NCBI GenBank assembly: GCA_034173665.1
Contig: JAXFDG010000192.1
Span: 1 to 32,753 of the forward strand
Source of the DNA: Arcanobacterium_A sp034173665
GTDB lineage: Bacteria > Actinomycetota > Actinomycetes > Actinomycetales > Actinomycetaceae
Reading direction: 5' to 3'
DNA length: 32,753 nt
Positions 8,181 through 17,055 of the stretch are shown in pieces. The notes beneath the pieces are model-generated. The model saw nothing but the letters and a program-made list of their open reading frames with translations. It had not been told where the DNA came from and made no database searches. Made by a program: the position numbers and the translations under genes. Each line of letters opens with the position of its first letter. Position 1 is the first letter of the stretch.

Positions 8181-8209
8181 AGCCTAACGAGAATACTTTC
8201 TCATAGGCT
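8181..8209 (-). terminator. Hairpin at the end of the MFS gene
   Basis: AGCCTA (minus strand, 8209-8204) pairs with TAGGCT (8186-8181), and GAGAA pairs with TTCTC closer in, around a 4-base loop. It begins at the MFS stop codon. The T tract is weak, so this is a tentative terminator. The rest of the 166-base gap up to 8042 is AT-rich and should hold the promoter of the AI-2E family gene. Confidence 0.4.
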
Positions 8210-9507
8210 CATCCCTTGGCATGATTTTTATCTGCGAAATAAAAGAAAAATCCCCCTAAAGTTAATTGCGTAAAGAACATTCCCGCAAAAAGATTGAAAC
8301 TCCAACCAGAATTTGGAAGAAATATCAGCGCAACCCCAGCTGCACAGATAAAAGCAAAGTTATAAAGCATGTCGTACCAGATAAAAGCTCTCCCCCGATA
8401 ATTATCTGGAGTTTCACGATGAACAATTGTGTCCACTGCAATTTTTGCCCCTTGTGTTCCAAAGCCAAGAAAAACTGCAGCCAGATTAATCGTTACAAGT
8501 AAAGGACCAAGAGTTAAGAGAGCTTGCGCAAAAGAAGTTACGACAATGCAAGTTGTAACCCATTTTATGGGAGATAAATGACCTCCAATCCAAGCAGTAA
8601 TGAAGATTGCAATCCCATTTCCAAGAAAAGAAAAACCGAGAATAGCTGCAAAATCTGCAAATCCGGAACTATTTTCGGTTCCAGATAAAGCGAAAGTTTC
8701 AGACCTGGAAAGCAAAATAAACGAAATCAAATTTAATGCGTAAAAACAACGATGCAATGCCATTGCTCCAAGTGCATAAGCTGGAATTCGAAGTTGCCAA
8801 AGCACCCGGGCACTTTCCGCAAGATCTGAAATTACATTGCCGACGACGTGCCGCGAGTTAAGTGTAGTTGAAGTTTCTGGTCCAAGAATTGTTAATGAAA
8901 ACCCTTTCGCAGTAAACGCGGCTCCGCCAAAACAGATCGCAGCAAATAAAAGGAGAAATAAATCTTGACCCACGCCGTCGAAAATTAAAAATTTTGCAAT
9001 AGCGCCAAAAACAGCTCCAACCGCTGCCGCAATTCCGCCCAAGCTTGGCACAATGGAATTCGCAATTAACAAAGATTCCGTGGGAACAGTGCGCGGTAAT
9101 GCCGCGGACAAAGCTGCAAGCAAAAACCGATTTATCCCAATCGCAATTAAGGCAAGGAGATAAACCCAAAAAGAATTTTGCTCGAACCAGAACAATGCCA
9201 AAGCACCTAAAGTCAAAATAGCTCGTGCAAAGTTACCAAAAACTAGCACTTGTCGGCGTGACCAGCGATCAAGTACCGGGGATGCAAAAGGGCCAATAAT
9301 TGTAAACGGTAGTAATAACACCACAAATGCGAGCGCAATTTCAGATAAACTCGCCAAGCGTTCTGGGGCAAAGAAAAATAATGAAGCTAAGCCAATTTGA
9401 AATAATCCATCACCTAATTGCGAGCAAAGTCGTACTAAGAGCAACCTTCGAAAAGCAAGCGACTCCCAAGCTTTAAGGAAAATACGGATTTGTTTAATCT
9501 GCTTCAT
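8209..9507 (-). CDS. Major facilitator superfamily transporter
   Basis: A 432-residue integral membrane protein with about 12 predicted helices and the MFS loop motif between helices 2 and 3 (FASPVLDRWSRRQVLVFGN, a variant of G-X3-D-R/K-X-G-R-R). Features such as RLCSQLGDGLFQIGLASLFF at the N-terminus and GFGTQGAKIAVDTIVHRETP in the second half resemble drug-efflux-type MFS proteins. It lies 33 bases after the CCA-adding enzyme gene on the same strand and may be cotranscribed with it. No obvious Shine-Dalgarno is visible before the ATG. The substrate is unknown; efflux is a reasonable guess. Confidence 0.85.
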   Translation of the reverse strand: MKQIKQIRIFLKAWESLAFRRLLLVRLCSQLGDGLFQIGLASLFFFAPERLASLSEIALAFVVLLLPFTIIGPFASPVLDRWSRRQVLVFGNFARAILTLGALALFWFEQNSFWVYLLALIAIGINRFLLAALSAALPRTVPTESLLIANSIVPSLGGIAAAVGAVFGAIAKFLIFDGVGQDLFLLLFAAICFGGAAFTAKGFSLTILGPETSTTLNSRHVVGNVISDLAESARVLWQLRIPAYALGAMALHRCFYALNLISFILLSRSETFALSGTENSSGFADFAAILGFSFLGNGIAIFITAWIGGHLSPIKWVTTCIVVTSFAQALLTLGPLLVTINLAAVFLGFGTQGAKIAVDTIVHRETPDNYRGRAFIWYDMLYNFAFICAAGVALIFLPNSGWSFNLFAGMFFTQLTLGGFFFYFADKNHAKG

Positions 9508-9540
9508 TTAGTACCGCTAATGCTGAATCCTTCAAAAATT

Positions 9541-11049
9541 CTACTCAGAAGCTTCCGCACTTTGTTTATCAGACCACCATTGCAGCAAGCGTTCCTTCGC
9601 AGTTTCAGGACCAAGTGGACCTTCTTCCAGACGAAGTTCTAAAAGAAATGCTCGTGCCTGACCAACTTCTCGACCTGGTTTCAAACCAAGGATTTCCATA
9701 ATTTCTTGCCCGTCCAAATCTGGACGAATTGCTGCGATTTCTTCCTGTTCTTGGAGCAATTTAATTCTTGATTCTAGATCGTCTACTCCTGCTTTTAACC
9801 AGGCGGCTTTTCGTCGATTTCGCGTAGTGCAGTCAGCTCTAGTAAGTCGATTTAAACGTGTTAATAGATGTCCAGCATCGGCGACATACCGACGAACTGC
9901 TGAATCAGTCCAAACCTGTTCTCCATATCCATGGAATCTTAAATGTAGTTCCACAAGCCGTGAAACATCTTTAATCGTTTGATTATCGAAACGCAGATAT
10001 TTCATGCGTTTCTTAGCCATTCGCGCACCAACTAAATCATGGGCATGGAAAGAAACAGTCCCATTAGCTTCAAAACGCCGCGTTGCCGGTTTTCCAATAT
10101 CGTGTAAAAGCGCCGCGAATCGTAAAGTGAAATCAGGTCCTGGAACTTCTCCGTCAGTACCTGTTTCTAAAGCAATTGCTTGATCTAACACGATTAGCGT
10201 GTGTTCATAGACATCTTTATGCCGACCATGTTCGTCAACTGTTTCTCGCAGGCCAGAAAATTCTGGCAGAACATAATCACACACCCCGGTTTCCACCATT
10301 AGTTCTAAACCGCGTCGTGGCTGCTTTGCGGTAATTAAACGTTTTAATTCAGCGGTAATTCGTTCTACTGAGACAATCTCCAAACGTGGGGCAAGATCAG
10401 TCATTGCTTTCATGACTTCTTCAGTAACAATAAATCCAAGTTGTGCGGAAAAACGTGCTGCACGCATTATCCGCAACGGATCGTCGTCAAAAGATTGGTG
10501 CGCGGGTGCAGGTGTTCGTAAAACACCTGCTAAAAGATCAGCAAATCCACCGCAAGGATCAACTAATTCAAGCTGTGGAAGCCGTACAGCCATTGCGTTA
10601 ACTGTGAAATCTCGACGAGTTAAATCGCCATCTAAATTTAAACCGTACTGAACTTCAGGTTTTCGCGAATTGCGATCATATTCTTCGCTCCGATAAGTGG
10701 TTACTTCAACCACAAAACCATCACGAGCAGCACCAATTGTTCCAAATTCTTTCCCGATATCCCAACAACTATCACCCCAAGAAGTTAATAATTCTTGAGT
10801 TTTCTCTGGTACTGCCGAAGTCGTGAAATCATAATCGTGCACCGGCAATCCTAAAAACGCATCTCGGACCGGCCCACCGACCAATGCCAACTCTTCACCG
10901 TTTTGTGAGAAAATAGTACCTAGTTCAAGAATTGCTTCTGGAAGCTTGCTTAAGGTCTGGTGTCCTTGCGTAAGCATCCGAGCACGCTGATTAGCTTCAG
11001 TGTTCAAGTCAGATCCGTTATCAGTTGAATATGCGTTAAAAAGTGTCAC
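9541..11049 (-). CDS. cca: CCA-adding tRNA nucleotidyltransferase
   Basis: Adds or repairs the 3'-CCA end of tRNAs (often called pcnA in Actinobacteria). The 502-residue protein has the class II nucleotidyltransferase head: ALVGGPVRDAFLGLPVHDYD with the metal-binding D-X-D (HDYDFTT), then GLNLDGDLTRRDFTVNAMAV and DDPLRIMRAARFSAQLGF. An HD domain follows (FAALLHDIGKPATRRFE) with histidines and aspartates in place, as in actinobacterial members. Translation probably starts at GTG 11049, since an in-frame stop lies two codons upstream; no Shine-Dalgarno is seen, so an internal start is possible. It is divergent from the NUDIX gene. Confidence 0.93.
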   Translation of the reverse strand: MTLFNAYSTDNGSDLNTEANQRARMLTQGHQTLSKLPEAILELGTIFSQNGEELALVGGPVRDAFLGLPVHDYDFTTSAVPEKTQELLTSWGDSCWDIGKEFGTIGAARDGFVVEVTTYRSEEYDRNSRKPEVQYGLNLDGDLTRRDFTVNAMAVRLPQLELVDPCGGFADLLAGVLRTPAPAHQSFDDDPLRIMRAARFSAQLGFIVTEEVMKAMTDLAPRLEIVSVERITAELKRLITAKQPRRGLELMVETGVCDYVLPEFSGLRETVDEHGRHKDVYEHTLIVLDQAIALETGTDGEVPGPDFTLRFAALLHDIGKPATRRFEANGTVSFHAHDLVGARMAKKRMKYLRFDNQTIKDVSRLVELHLRFHGYGEQVWTDSAVRRYVADAGHLLTRLNRLTRADCTTRNRRKAAWLKAGVDDLESRIKLLQEQEEIAAIRPDLDGQEIMEILGLKPGREVGQARAFLLELRLEEGPLGPETAKERLLQWWSDKQSAEASE

Positions 11050-11103
11050 TCTCTAAGAGTGCCACGAATATTCGTGTACTTCATCTATGGCGGGCGTAAT
11101 CAC

Positions 11104-11109
11104 TAGAAT
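11104..11109 (+). promoter_or_regulatory. Likely -10 box, leaderless NUDIX transcript
   Basis: TAGAAT ends six bases before the ATG at 11116, putting the expected transcription start on the start codon, and there is no Shine-Dalgarno. This fits a leaderless actinobacterial mRNA. The same 66-base gap must also hold the divergent promoter of the CCA-adding enzyme gene. Confidence 0.5.
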
Positions 11110-11115
11110 AGGGAT

Positions 11116-11673
11116 ATGCAAGATTACTCAACAGAAGCATCAAATATTGCTGCTTCTGGCGTAACTCAATCGAGAGGAAATTTCAGCGCTAGTACTAATA
11201 ACGGTGCAAATATCAGCGCAAATTCACTTCCGATTGTTAATGAGACCTCTGCGGGCGGTGTGATTATCTCCGTCCAAGAAGGTCATGCTTTTGTTGCAGT
11301 AATTGCTCGGCGAAATCGCGGTGGCAGACTTGAATGGTGCCTCCCTAAAGGTCATCTCGAAGGACGTGAAACTCCGGCAGAAGCTGCTGTTCGAGAAGTC
11401 TTTGAAGAAACAGGTATTTCTGGGCGCGTTTTAAAACATCTTGCAAGTATTGATTATTGGTTTTCCGGGATTGATCGCCGGGTCCACAAAGTAGTACACC
11501 ACTTTTTACTTGAAGCTTTGTCTGGTACTTTAACCACCCAAAATGATCCTGATCAAGAAGCAGAAAAAGTTGAATGGGTTCGAATCGATAAAGTTTCTAC
11601 TCGCTTAGCGTATCCGAATGAGCGGCGAATTATTGCAGCAGCTCACGAACTGCTTTTTGGAAAACAAGCATAG
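11116..11673 (+). CDS. NUDIX hydrolase
   Basis: A 185-residue NUDIX-family hydrolase, which cleaves nucleoside diphosphates linked to another group. The NUDIX box is complete: GHLEGRETPAEAAVREVFEE then TGI, matching G-X5-E-X7-R-E-U-X-E-E-X-G-U. The first 45 residues are a Ser/Asn/Thr-rich, low-complexity extension before the conserved domain (SAGGVIISV). Its place next to the DUF6049 and MviN-type genes is standard in Actinobacteria. The exact substrate is unknown. The gene probably has a leaderless start; its end is 19 bases before the next gene. Confidence 0.9.
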   Translation: MQDYSTEASNIAASGVTQSRGNFSASTNNGANISANSLPIVNETSAGGVIISVQEGHAFVAVIARRNRGGRLEWCLPKGHLEGRETPAEAAVREVFEETGISGRVLKHLASIDYWFSGIDRRVHKVVHHFLLEALSGTLTTQNDPDQEAEKVEWVRIDKVSTRLAYPNERRIIAAAHELLFGKQA

Positions 11674-11692
11674 TAGCAGAGGCAGCAATAAA

Positions 11693-13909
11693 ATGTTTGG
11701 AATCAAAAAACCACTCAAAGCAGTTAAGCGCCTCAATTATCCAGTTAATTCTGCTCTTACTAGGGTGCTAACACTGGTGTTTTTACTATGCGTAATTGGT
11801 TTTATCGCCTTTAATCCAAACAATACTTTTGCTGTAGAAGACGCAAAAGATTCTGAGCTTCCGCCACTTTCACTTGAAATTACTGATGTTCCGCAAATTT
11901 CTTTGCCGGAAAATCAAGATTTCCTTCTCAGCATTAACATCACAAACAACTCCGACAAAGAAATCAATCTTACTGAGCCTCAGTTAACACGAAGCCGTGA
12001 TTGGGCTATTGCTAATTCCCAAATCTTTAAAATGATTAACGGAGAAACCACACAAATTTATATGACTTCACCAGACATTTCTGGAAAGTTAAGTGCCGGT
12101 GAAACCCGTAATTTCGAACTGAAAATTCCCGCATCCGAACTTAACTGGATTTTCTCTCCGTATCAATGGCGTCCTTATGGTTTTGAACTTTGCATTTCTG
12201 GGACCAAAACCGGCACTTCAGAACATTTAACACCAAGCTGTGATCGCGGGATTATCGTGCTTTCTGCAACAACAACGCTGCAACCAATGCAGTTATTTAG
12301 CTTTGCTGCTCTGAGCTGGCCACAATCAGAGCTGCCGACTTCACCCCTTCTTGAACAGATAATTACCGACGGCGAAACGCGAAATACTCAAGATACTTCA
12401 ACGTCCACAAACCCTGAAGAAACTTCGGAAACTGCAAACGATGCCGAAGTTTCATTTTCGCAAAATGTATCCTCGCCGCAATTCATCACAGACACCAATC
12501 AAGCTTTTTCTAAATTCTTAGATATTGCCACAAAAAACCAATTACAACTTTCTGTAGATCCAAGTTTGCCGCTTAATGAAAGCACTATTTCTATCTACAA
12601 TGCTTTACCGGATTCTGCACGGAACTTGTTACCTGTCTTTACTCCGGATTATCCAAGTATCGCTCAATACTTAAATTCTGCTGAACAAATTTCCTTACGT
12701 AATGAAACCTTAAATGTTGCCGCAAAAAAGAAAATTACTGCTGATTATGGAACTGCTTTAATCTCAGTTGAGCCAGACGCAAAAACAGGAGAGCTTTTTA
12801 ATTCTTTCGGAATCACGCAAATAGTCACAGATTCTTCTAATTTAAGCACCACAATTACCTCTACTTTTAATCCTGATACCCGCTATCAAGACAACAGTCT
12901 TAACAAAAATTTAAATATTTTTGCCGCTAATCCGTATATTTCGGAGGCACTCGGAGGAACTTTAAAACACAACTTACTCCAAGATGAAGTTTCACTAAGC
13001 TCTGTATTGCAAAAACACGTACCGTTAGCAATGACGGCGATTCATTACAATCAAGCCCCAAATCGAGCTCGTGCTATCAGTGTTAAAATTCCTGATTCAA
13101 CATTCACCGATTTAGCATCGGGAAAAAATATTACCCAAGCTCAAGCGACCTTAGTGGCATATCAAGCACTAGCACAAGCTCCATGGCTAAAACCAACTTC
13201 AATTACTGAAGCTTTCACCGAAACTCAAAGCACGTCGTCGGCAATAATCCAAGAATTACCTACATCTATATCAAAAGCAAAAATCGCAGAAGCACAAATT
13301 CCGCAAGATATTTTTCCGCAAGTGCAAAAGAAAATTTCAGATATCCAGAACTTTGCTAGCATCTTCGTTTCTCCGGAACATTTTCTAAATACAGCGCAAT
13401 TACAAAAATGGGTATTCTTGTCAAAAGCGTGGGGTGGTTTTGAAAAAGAACAAAAATTAGCCTTAACTAATTGGTATTCTCCACAAGAAGCTCGAGAAAA
13501 ACTCCAGTTTATTCAAAGTGCGCCAATAAATATGATTTCTGATCAAGCTTCCTTACCGTTACAAATTTCTAATCCTTATAACACTGCAGTTAATGCGAAA
13601 TTAAAAGTTACTGCACCTAACTACCGCTTAAACGTGATTGGTGAGCCAGAAATTTCACTTTCTCCAAATCAAACTTCTGCAGTGTCAATACCAGTAAAAG
13701 CGCACGGTGCCGGAACAATTGAAATTAAACTTCAATTAATTGACGATGCAGGTATTCCCGTGACTAAAGAAGCTTCTTTGGAAATGAGACTTCATCCAAG
13801 TTGGGAAAATACTGGCACTGCAATTGCTGCAATTCTAGTATTTGGTGTGTTGGTATTAGGAGTGTTCAAGTCAATACGAAGTGGACGCCGGGGCAAGCAA
13901 ATTAATTAA
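11693..13909 (+). CDS. DUF6049-like secreted, membrane-anchored protein
   Basis: About 738 residues. I choose the ATG at 11693 (MFGIKKPLKAVKRL) over the longer frame starting inside the NUDIX gene, because it gives a proper signal peptide: basic start, hydrophobic segment VLTLVFLLCVIGFIAF, then NTFA. AGAGG lies ten bases upstream. The exported body holds beta-rich segments (LSLEITDVPQISLPENQDFL) and ends with one membrane helix (GTAIAAILVFGVLVLGVF) and a basic RSGRRGKQ tail. This layout and position match the actinobacterial DUF6049 family found beside murJ. Molecular function is not known; a role near the cell wall is inferred from context only. Confidence 0.75.
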   Translation: MFGIKKPLKAVKRLNYPVNSALTRVLTLVFLLCVIGFIAFNPNNTFAVEDAKDSELPPLSLEITDVPQISLPENQDFLLSINITNNSDKEINLTEPQLTRSRDWAIANSQIFKMINGETTQIYMTSPDISGKLSAGETRNFELKIPASELNWIFSPYQWRPYGFELCISGTKTGTSEHLTPSCDRGIIVLSATTTLQPMQLFSFAALSWPQSELPTSPLLEQIITDGETRNTQDTSTSTNPEETSETANDAEVSFSQNVSSPQFITDTNQAFSKFLDIATKNQLQLSVDPSLPLNESTISIYNALPDSARNLLPVFTPDYPSIAQYLNSAEQISLRNETLNVAAKKKITADYGTALISVEPDAKTGELFNSFGITQIVTDSSNLSTTITSTFNPDTRYQDNSLNKNLNIFAANPYISEALGGTLKHNLLQDEVSLSSVLQKHVPLAMTAIHYNQAPNRARAISVKIPDSTFTDLASGKNITQAQATLVAYQALAQAPWLKPTSITEAFTETQSTSSAIIQELPTSISKAKIAEAQIPQDIFPQVQKKISDIQNFASIFVSPEHFLNTAQLQKWVFLSKAWGGFEKEQKLALTNWYSPQEAREKLQFIQSAPINMISDQASLPLQISNPYNTAVNAKLKVTAPNYRLNVIGEPEISLSPNQTSAVSIPVKAHGAGTIEIKLQLIDDAGIPVTKEASLEMRLHPSWENTGTAIAAILVFGVLVLGVFKSIRSGRRGKQIN

Positions 13910-13956
13910 TTAGAAATTGTAGAATATTTTTAGAATTTTTATCGTCAGGAGTCGGA

Positions 13957-15915
13957 ATGAACAGTGGTTTTGCGAACGCAGGTATGCGCATTGCGGACCG
14001 TTTCGAATTAACTACAAAGGCTGTTCGAAGCTATTCCCATAAAGATACCTCTACTTGGCTCGCTGTAGACACTGTACTTTCGCGGCAATTGCGTGCAATT
14101 ATGATTAATCCAGAATCTCCACGAAGAGACTCGGCAATTGATGCTGCGCGAAAAGCTTCGCTCCTAAAAGACCCGCATACTATTTCAATTTTGAGTGTTG
14201 TGGATGACTCTGTACATTCTGCTATTTTCACCGAACTTCCTTTAGGAACACCTGTTTCTCGGTTTTTACACGAAAAACCTTTACCAATAAATGTTTCAAT
14301 GGCAATTATTGGTCAAGTTGCTTCAACTTTAAACGAGGCACGGCATCGCGGAATTCGTTACTTGCATTTACGCGCACGAAATATCTATGTAACTGAAACA
14401 AATCAGGTTTTAATAGATGGTCTTGGCGTATTACCAGCTTTATACGAAGTAGATTTGCAGCGTGAATCTACAGAATTAGATCGCGCCGAAGCTCGTGGGC
14501 TCACCGTATTTTTCGCTGCCTTGCTTCAAGGTCAAGATTTTCCAACAGATGCCGAAACTCATGATTCCGTAATTGCTTCTGCTCTTGAGTTACCAGAGTT
14601 ACCGAATCAAGTGCGTGAATTATTCGAATCTGAACTCGGCAATGCAGAACTTTCTGGACCTGATTCTCCCGCAGAGTTTATGCGAAGAATTGCTCCATGG
14701 GATTTGCAATCTTTAAATTTACTTTTCACCGATGAATTTATTGCGCAAATCGCAGCTAATCGCAATCAAAAACAAGCAATAATTGAAGAAAATATAGAGA
14801 TCAACTCAGATTTCAATGAAGATCCAATTGACGAATTATCTGCCACAAACCAACTTTCTGCTCTTAATATCGAAGTAGTAGATGAGCCTCTACTCACTGG
14901 AAAACCTCAGTGGCCAAGTCCTTTCGCGAATGAAGAGATAAATATTTCAGATTTGGAACAAGGTTTAGGATCAGATTCAGATTTAATAGAAACTGAAGAG
15001 TCGGTAGAAATTGAAGAATTACCAAAATTCGAAGAATCTCCCGAGCTAAAGGAATCGCCAGAATTAGCAGAATCCAAAACCTTTACAATTGAAACGGCAA
15101 TAGCTGAGATACCACAATCTACAGAACCTGAAATTATTGATACTCAGGTTATCGACGCTAAAACTATTAACAAAATTCCAACTATTTCTGAAACGGATTC
15201 TGTTTCTGAAGCTACTTCTGTTTCTGAAACGGCTTCTATTCCCACTGTAAAAAGCTTTTCCGATGATGCTGGGACTCGCTATAATCCTACAAAATTTGTC
15301 GTAATTTGTTTTTCGATTTTAATGTTGATTGGACTAGTTATCGGTATTGTTAATCTGTTTAAACCACTAGACCCGGTTAGCATCGTAAAAAATCCTGATT
15401 CGCAAACAAGTAGCAATGAAAGTGATACCGGCTCCGCTCCTACACCCACAATCACAAATGATACTGTGCCTGAAATTAATAGTGTTGAATTCGTAAACAC
15501 TTCAGGAAATATCGATATTAATAATCCAGATATTAAAGTTTTAGTTGATCAAGCAAAATTTATTGCCGACGACGACGCAAATACCGCATGGAACTCTTGG
15601 TGGTATCGTCAGCAAGCAGGTTACCAAGCAGAGCAATACGGCTTGAAAATTAGCTTAAAAGAAGCAGCAGTCGTTTCAGAAATTTCACTTTCATCTGCTT
15701 CACAAGGTGGAAAAATTAGTATTAGAAACACCACCGGTGATACAAAAGCAGAAAGTGCTCCAGTCCTTGCTGAGGCAAGTTTTAATGCAGAAGAAAATCA
15801 AATAATTAAAATTGATAATCCGGTTGAAGTTTCTGAACTTACATTATGGATTGATGAAATGCCGCAAACAGGGAATCAAATCCAAGCTAAAATCGTTGAG
15901 GTTAACGTAAAGTAA
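13957..15915 (+). CDS. MviN-type pseudokinase with TM and discoidin-like domain
   Basis: A 652-residue protein. Residues ~1-260 form a kinase-like fold (MRIADRFELTTKAVRSYSHK, AARKASLLKDPHTISILSVV), but the catalytic loop reads HLRARN instead of HRDxxxxN and DFG is replaced by DGLGV, so it is a pseudokinase. An acidic linker (~265-440), one helix (~446-468) and a C-terminal extracellular domain follow, with discoidin-like features (DDDANTAWNSWWYRQQAGYQ; AKIVEVNVK at the end). Mycobacterial MviN has this same pseudokinase, TM and extracellular order fused after the MurJ flippase. Here the flippase part is missing. AGGAG precedes the ATG. The likely role, inferred from MviN, is regulation of peptidoglycan precursor export. 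Confidence 0.8.
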   Translation: MNSGFANAGMRIADRFELTTKAVRSYSHKDTSTWLAVDTVLSRQLRAIMINPESPRRDSAIDAARKASLLKDPHTISILSVVDDSVHSAIFTELPLGTPVSRFLHEKPLPINVSMAIIGQVASTLNEARHRGIRYLHLRARNIYVTETNQVLIDGLGVLPALYEVDLQRESTELDRAEARGLTVFFAALLQGQDFPTDAETHDSVIASALELPELPNQVRELFESELGNAELSGPDSPAEFMRRIAPWDLQSLNLLFTDEFIAQIAANRNQKQAIIEENIEINSDFNEDPIDELSATNQLSALNIEVVDEPLLTGKPQWPSPFANEEINISDLEQGLGSDSDLIETEESVEIEELPKFEESPELKESPELAESKTFTIETAIAEIPQSTEPEIIDTQVIDAKTINKIPTISETDSVSEATSVSETASIPTVKSFSDDAGTRYNPTKFVVICFSILMLIGLVIGIVNLFKPLDPVSIVKNPDSQTSSNESDTGSAPTPTITNDTVPEINSVEFVNTSGNIDINNPDIKVLVDQAKFIADDDANTAWNSWWYRQQAGYQAEQYGLKISLKEAAVVSEISLSSASQGGKISIRNTTGDTKAESAPVLAEASFNAEENQIIKIDNPVEVSELTLWIDEMPQTGNQIQAKIVEVNVK

Positions 15916-16004
15916 GTTCTCAACATGAATTATGGCAAACATTAATTCAAAGATAAACTAAAAACAGAGATTTAATTTAGTGTTCAACTATTTAGGTGGT
16001 TATG

Positions 16005-16928
16005 ATGACTGTTCATGATGTAGTAATTGTTGGTTCTGGGCCAGCTGGCTGGACTGCTGCGGTCTATACAGCACGCGCCGGATTAAAACCACTTGTTATT
16101 GCAGGGGCTTTAGAAGCTGGTGGAGCCCTTATGAACACCACAGAAGTGGAAAACTTCCCCGGATGGCCAGAAGGTATTATGGGGCCTGAATTGATGGAAA
16201 AAATGCAAGCACAGGCAGAAAAATTCGGTGCAGAAGTAATCTATGAAGATGCCATCAAACTAAATCTCACAAGTGAAATCAAAGAAATTTCTACAGAAGA
16301 CGATACCTATCAGGCACGAACTGTGATTCTTGCACTTGGCTCAGCCTACAAAAAACTTGGAATACCTGGTGAAGAAGAACTCTCTGGGCGCGGCGTATCT
16401 TTCTGTGCCACCTGTGATGGTTTCTTCTTTAAGGATCGGGAAATAGCTGTTGTTGGAGGAGGAGACTCAGCAGTTACTGAAGCACTATTCCTTGCTCGGT
16501 TCGGAACCAAGGTTCACGTAATTCATCGTCGAGAAGAACTTCGTGCTTCAAAGGTTATGGCTGACCGTTTACTTGCAACTCCAAATGTTGTGATGCATTG
16601 GAACAAACAGGTCGAAACAATTAATGGTGAAGCAGGTCTTGAAAGCTTAACTCTTCGCGACACAATCGACGGTTCAGTTTCAGAGCTACCTGTTGCTGGT
16701 CTCTTTATCGCAATTGGTCACGAGCCACGTTCTGGTATTGTAAATGAACAAATTCAATTAGATTCTTCAGGGTATATTCAAACTGAAGAACCGAGCACCC
16801 GAACGAATATTCCTGGTGTTTTTGCTTGTGGAGACGTGGTTGACCATATTTATCGCCAAGCAATTACAGCAGCCGGGTCTGGCTGTAAAGCCGCACTCGA
16901 TGCTCAAGAATTCTTAGCGAATCTCTAA
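16005..16928 (+). CDS. trxB: Thioredoxin reductase
   Basis: NADPH-dependent flavoenzyme that reduces thioredoxin. I use ATG 16005 (MTVHDVVIVGSGPAGWTAAV) because AGGTGG lies five bases before it; an ATG one codon earlier and a GTG at 15996 are less well placed. The 307-residue length is normal. The FAD fold GSGPAG is at residues 10-15, the redox pair FCATCDG at about 134-137, the NADPH site VVGGGDSAVTEA, and the final FAD motif ACGDVVDHIYRQAITAAGSG. In related genomes trxA follows directly; here a terminator comes instead. Confidence 0.97.
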   Translation: MTVHDVVIVGSGPAGWTAAVYTARAGLKPLVIAGALEAGGALMNTTEVENFPGWPEGIMGPELMEKMQAQAEKFGAEVIYEDAIKLNLTSEIKEISTEDDTYQARTVILALGSAYKKLGIPGEEELSGRGVSFCATCDGFFFKDREIAVVGGGDSAVTEALFLARFGTKVHVIHRREELRASKVMADRLLATPNVVMHWNKQVETINGEAGLESLTLRDTIDGSVSELPVAGLFIAIGHEPRSGIVNEQIQLDSSGYIQTEEPSTRTNIPGVFACGDVVDHIYRQAITAAGSGCKAALDAQEFLANL

Positions 16929-16993
16929 GCTGATAAATCTTCCGAACACCACTCTTTAGTAAAACAGACAAATCGGATAAAAGTTGATTGGTT

Positions 16994-17032
16994 AAAATAG
17001 GGGGACACGCATCTTGTGTCCCCCTATTTTTT
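16994..17032. terminator. Bidirectional intrinsic terminator between trxB and parB
   Basis: A perfect 15-bp stem (AAAATAGGGGGACAC and complement) with a 7-base loop is followed by six T bases on the plus strand and by four T on the minus strand. It serves the convergent trxB and parB genes. The 65 bases before it hold nothing I recognise. Confidence 0.92.
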
Positions 17033-17055
17033 CGATATAGAGCAAATCTTCAAAA

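Noticed and set aside
8138..8183. Direct repeat ATCTCTAGC twice, 37 bases apart
   Set aside because: Only nine bases long; can arise by chance in AT-rich DNA.
11618..11692. Longer N-terminus for the DUF6049 protein
   Set aside because: It would start inside the NUDIX gene and place polar residues before the signal peptide; ATG 11693 is better.
13957..14750. Active Ser/Thr kinase PknB
   Set aside because: HRD and DFG motifs are degenerate, and there are no PASTA repeats.
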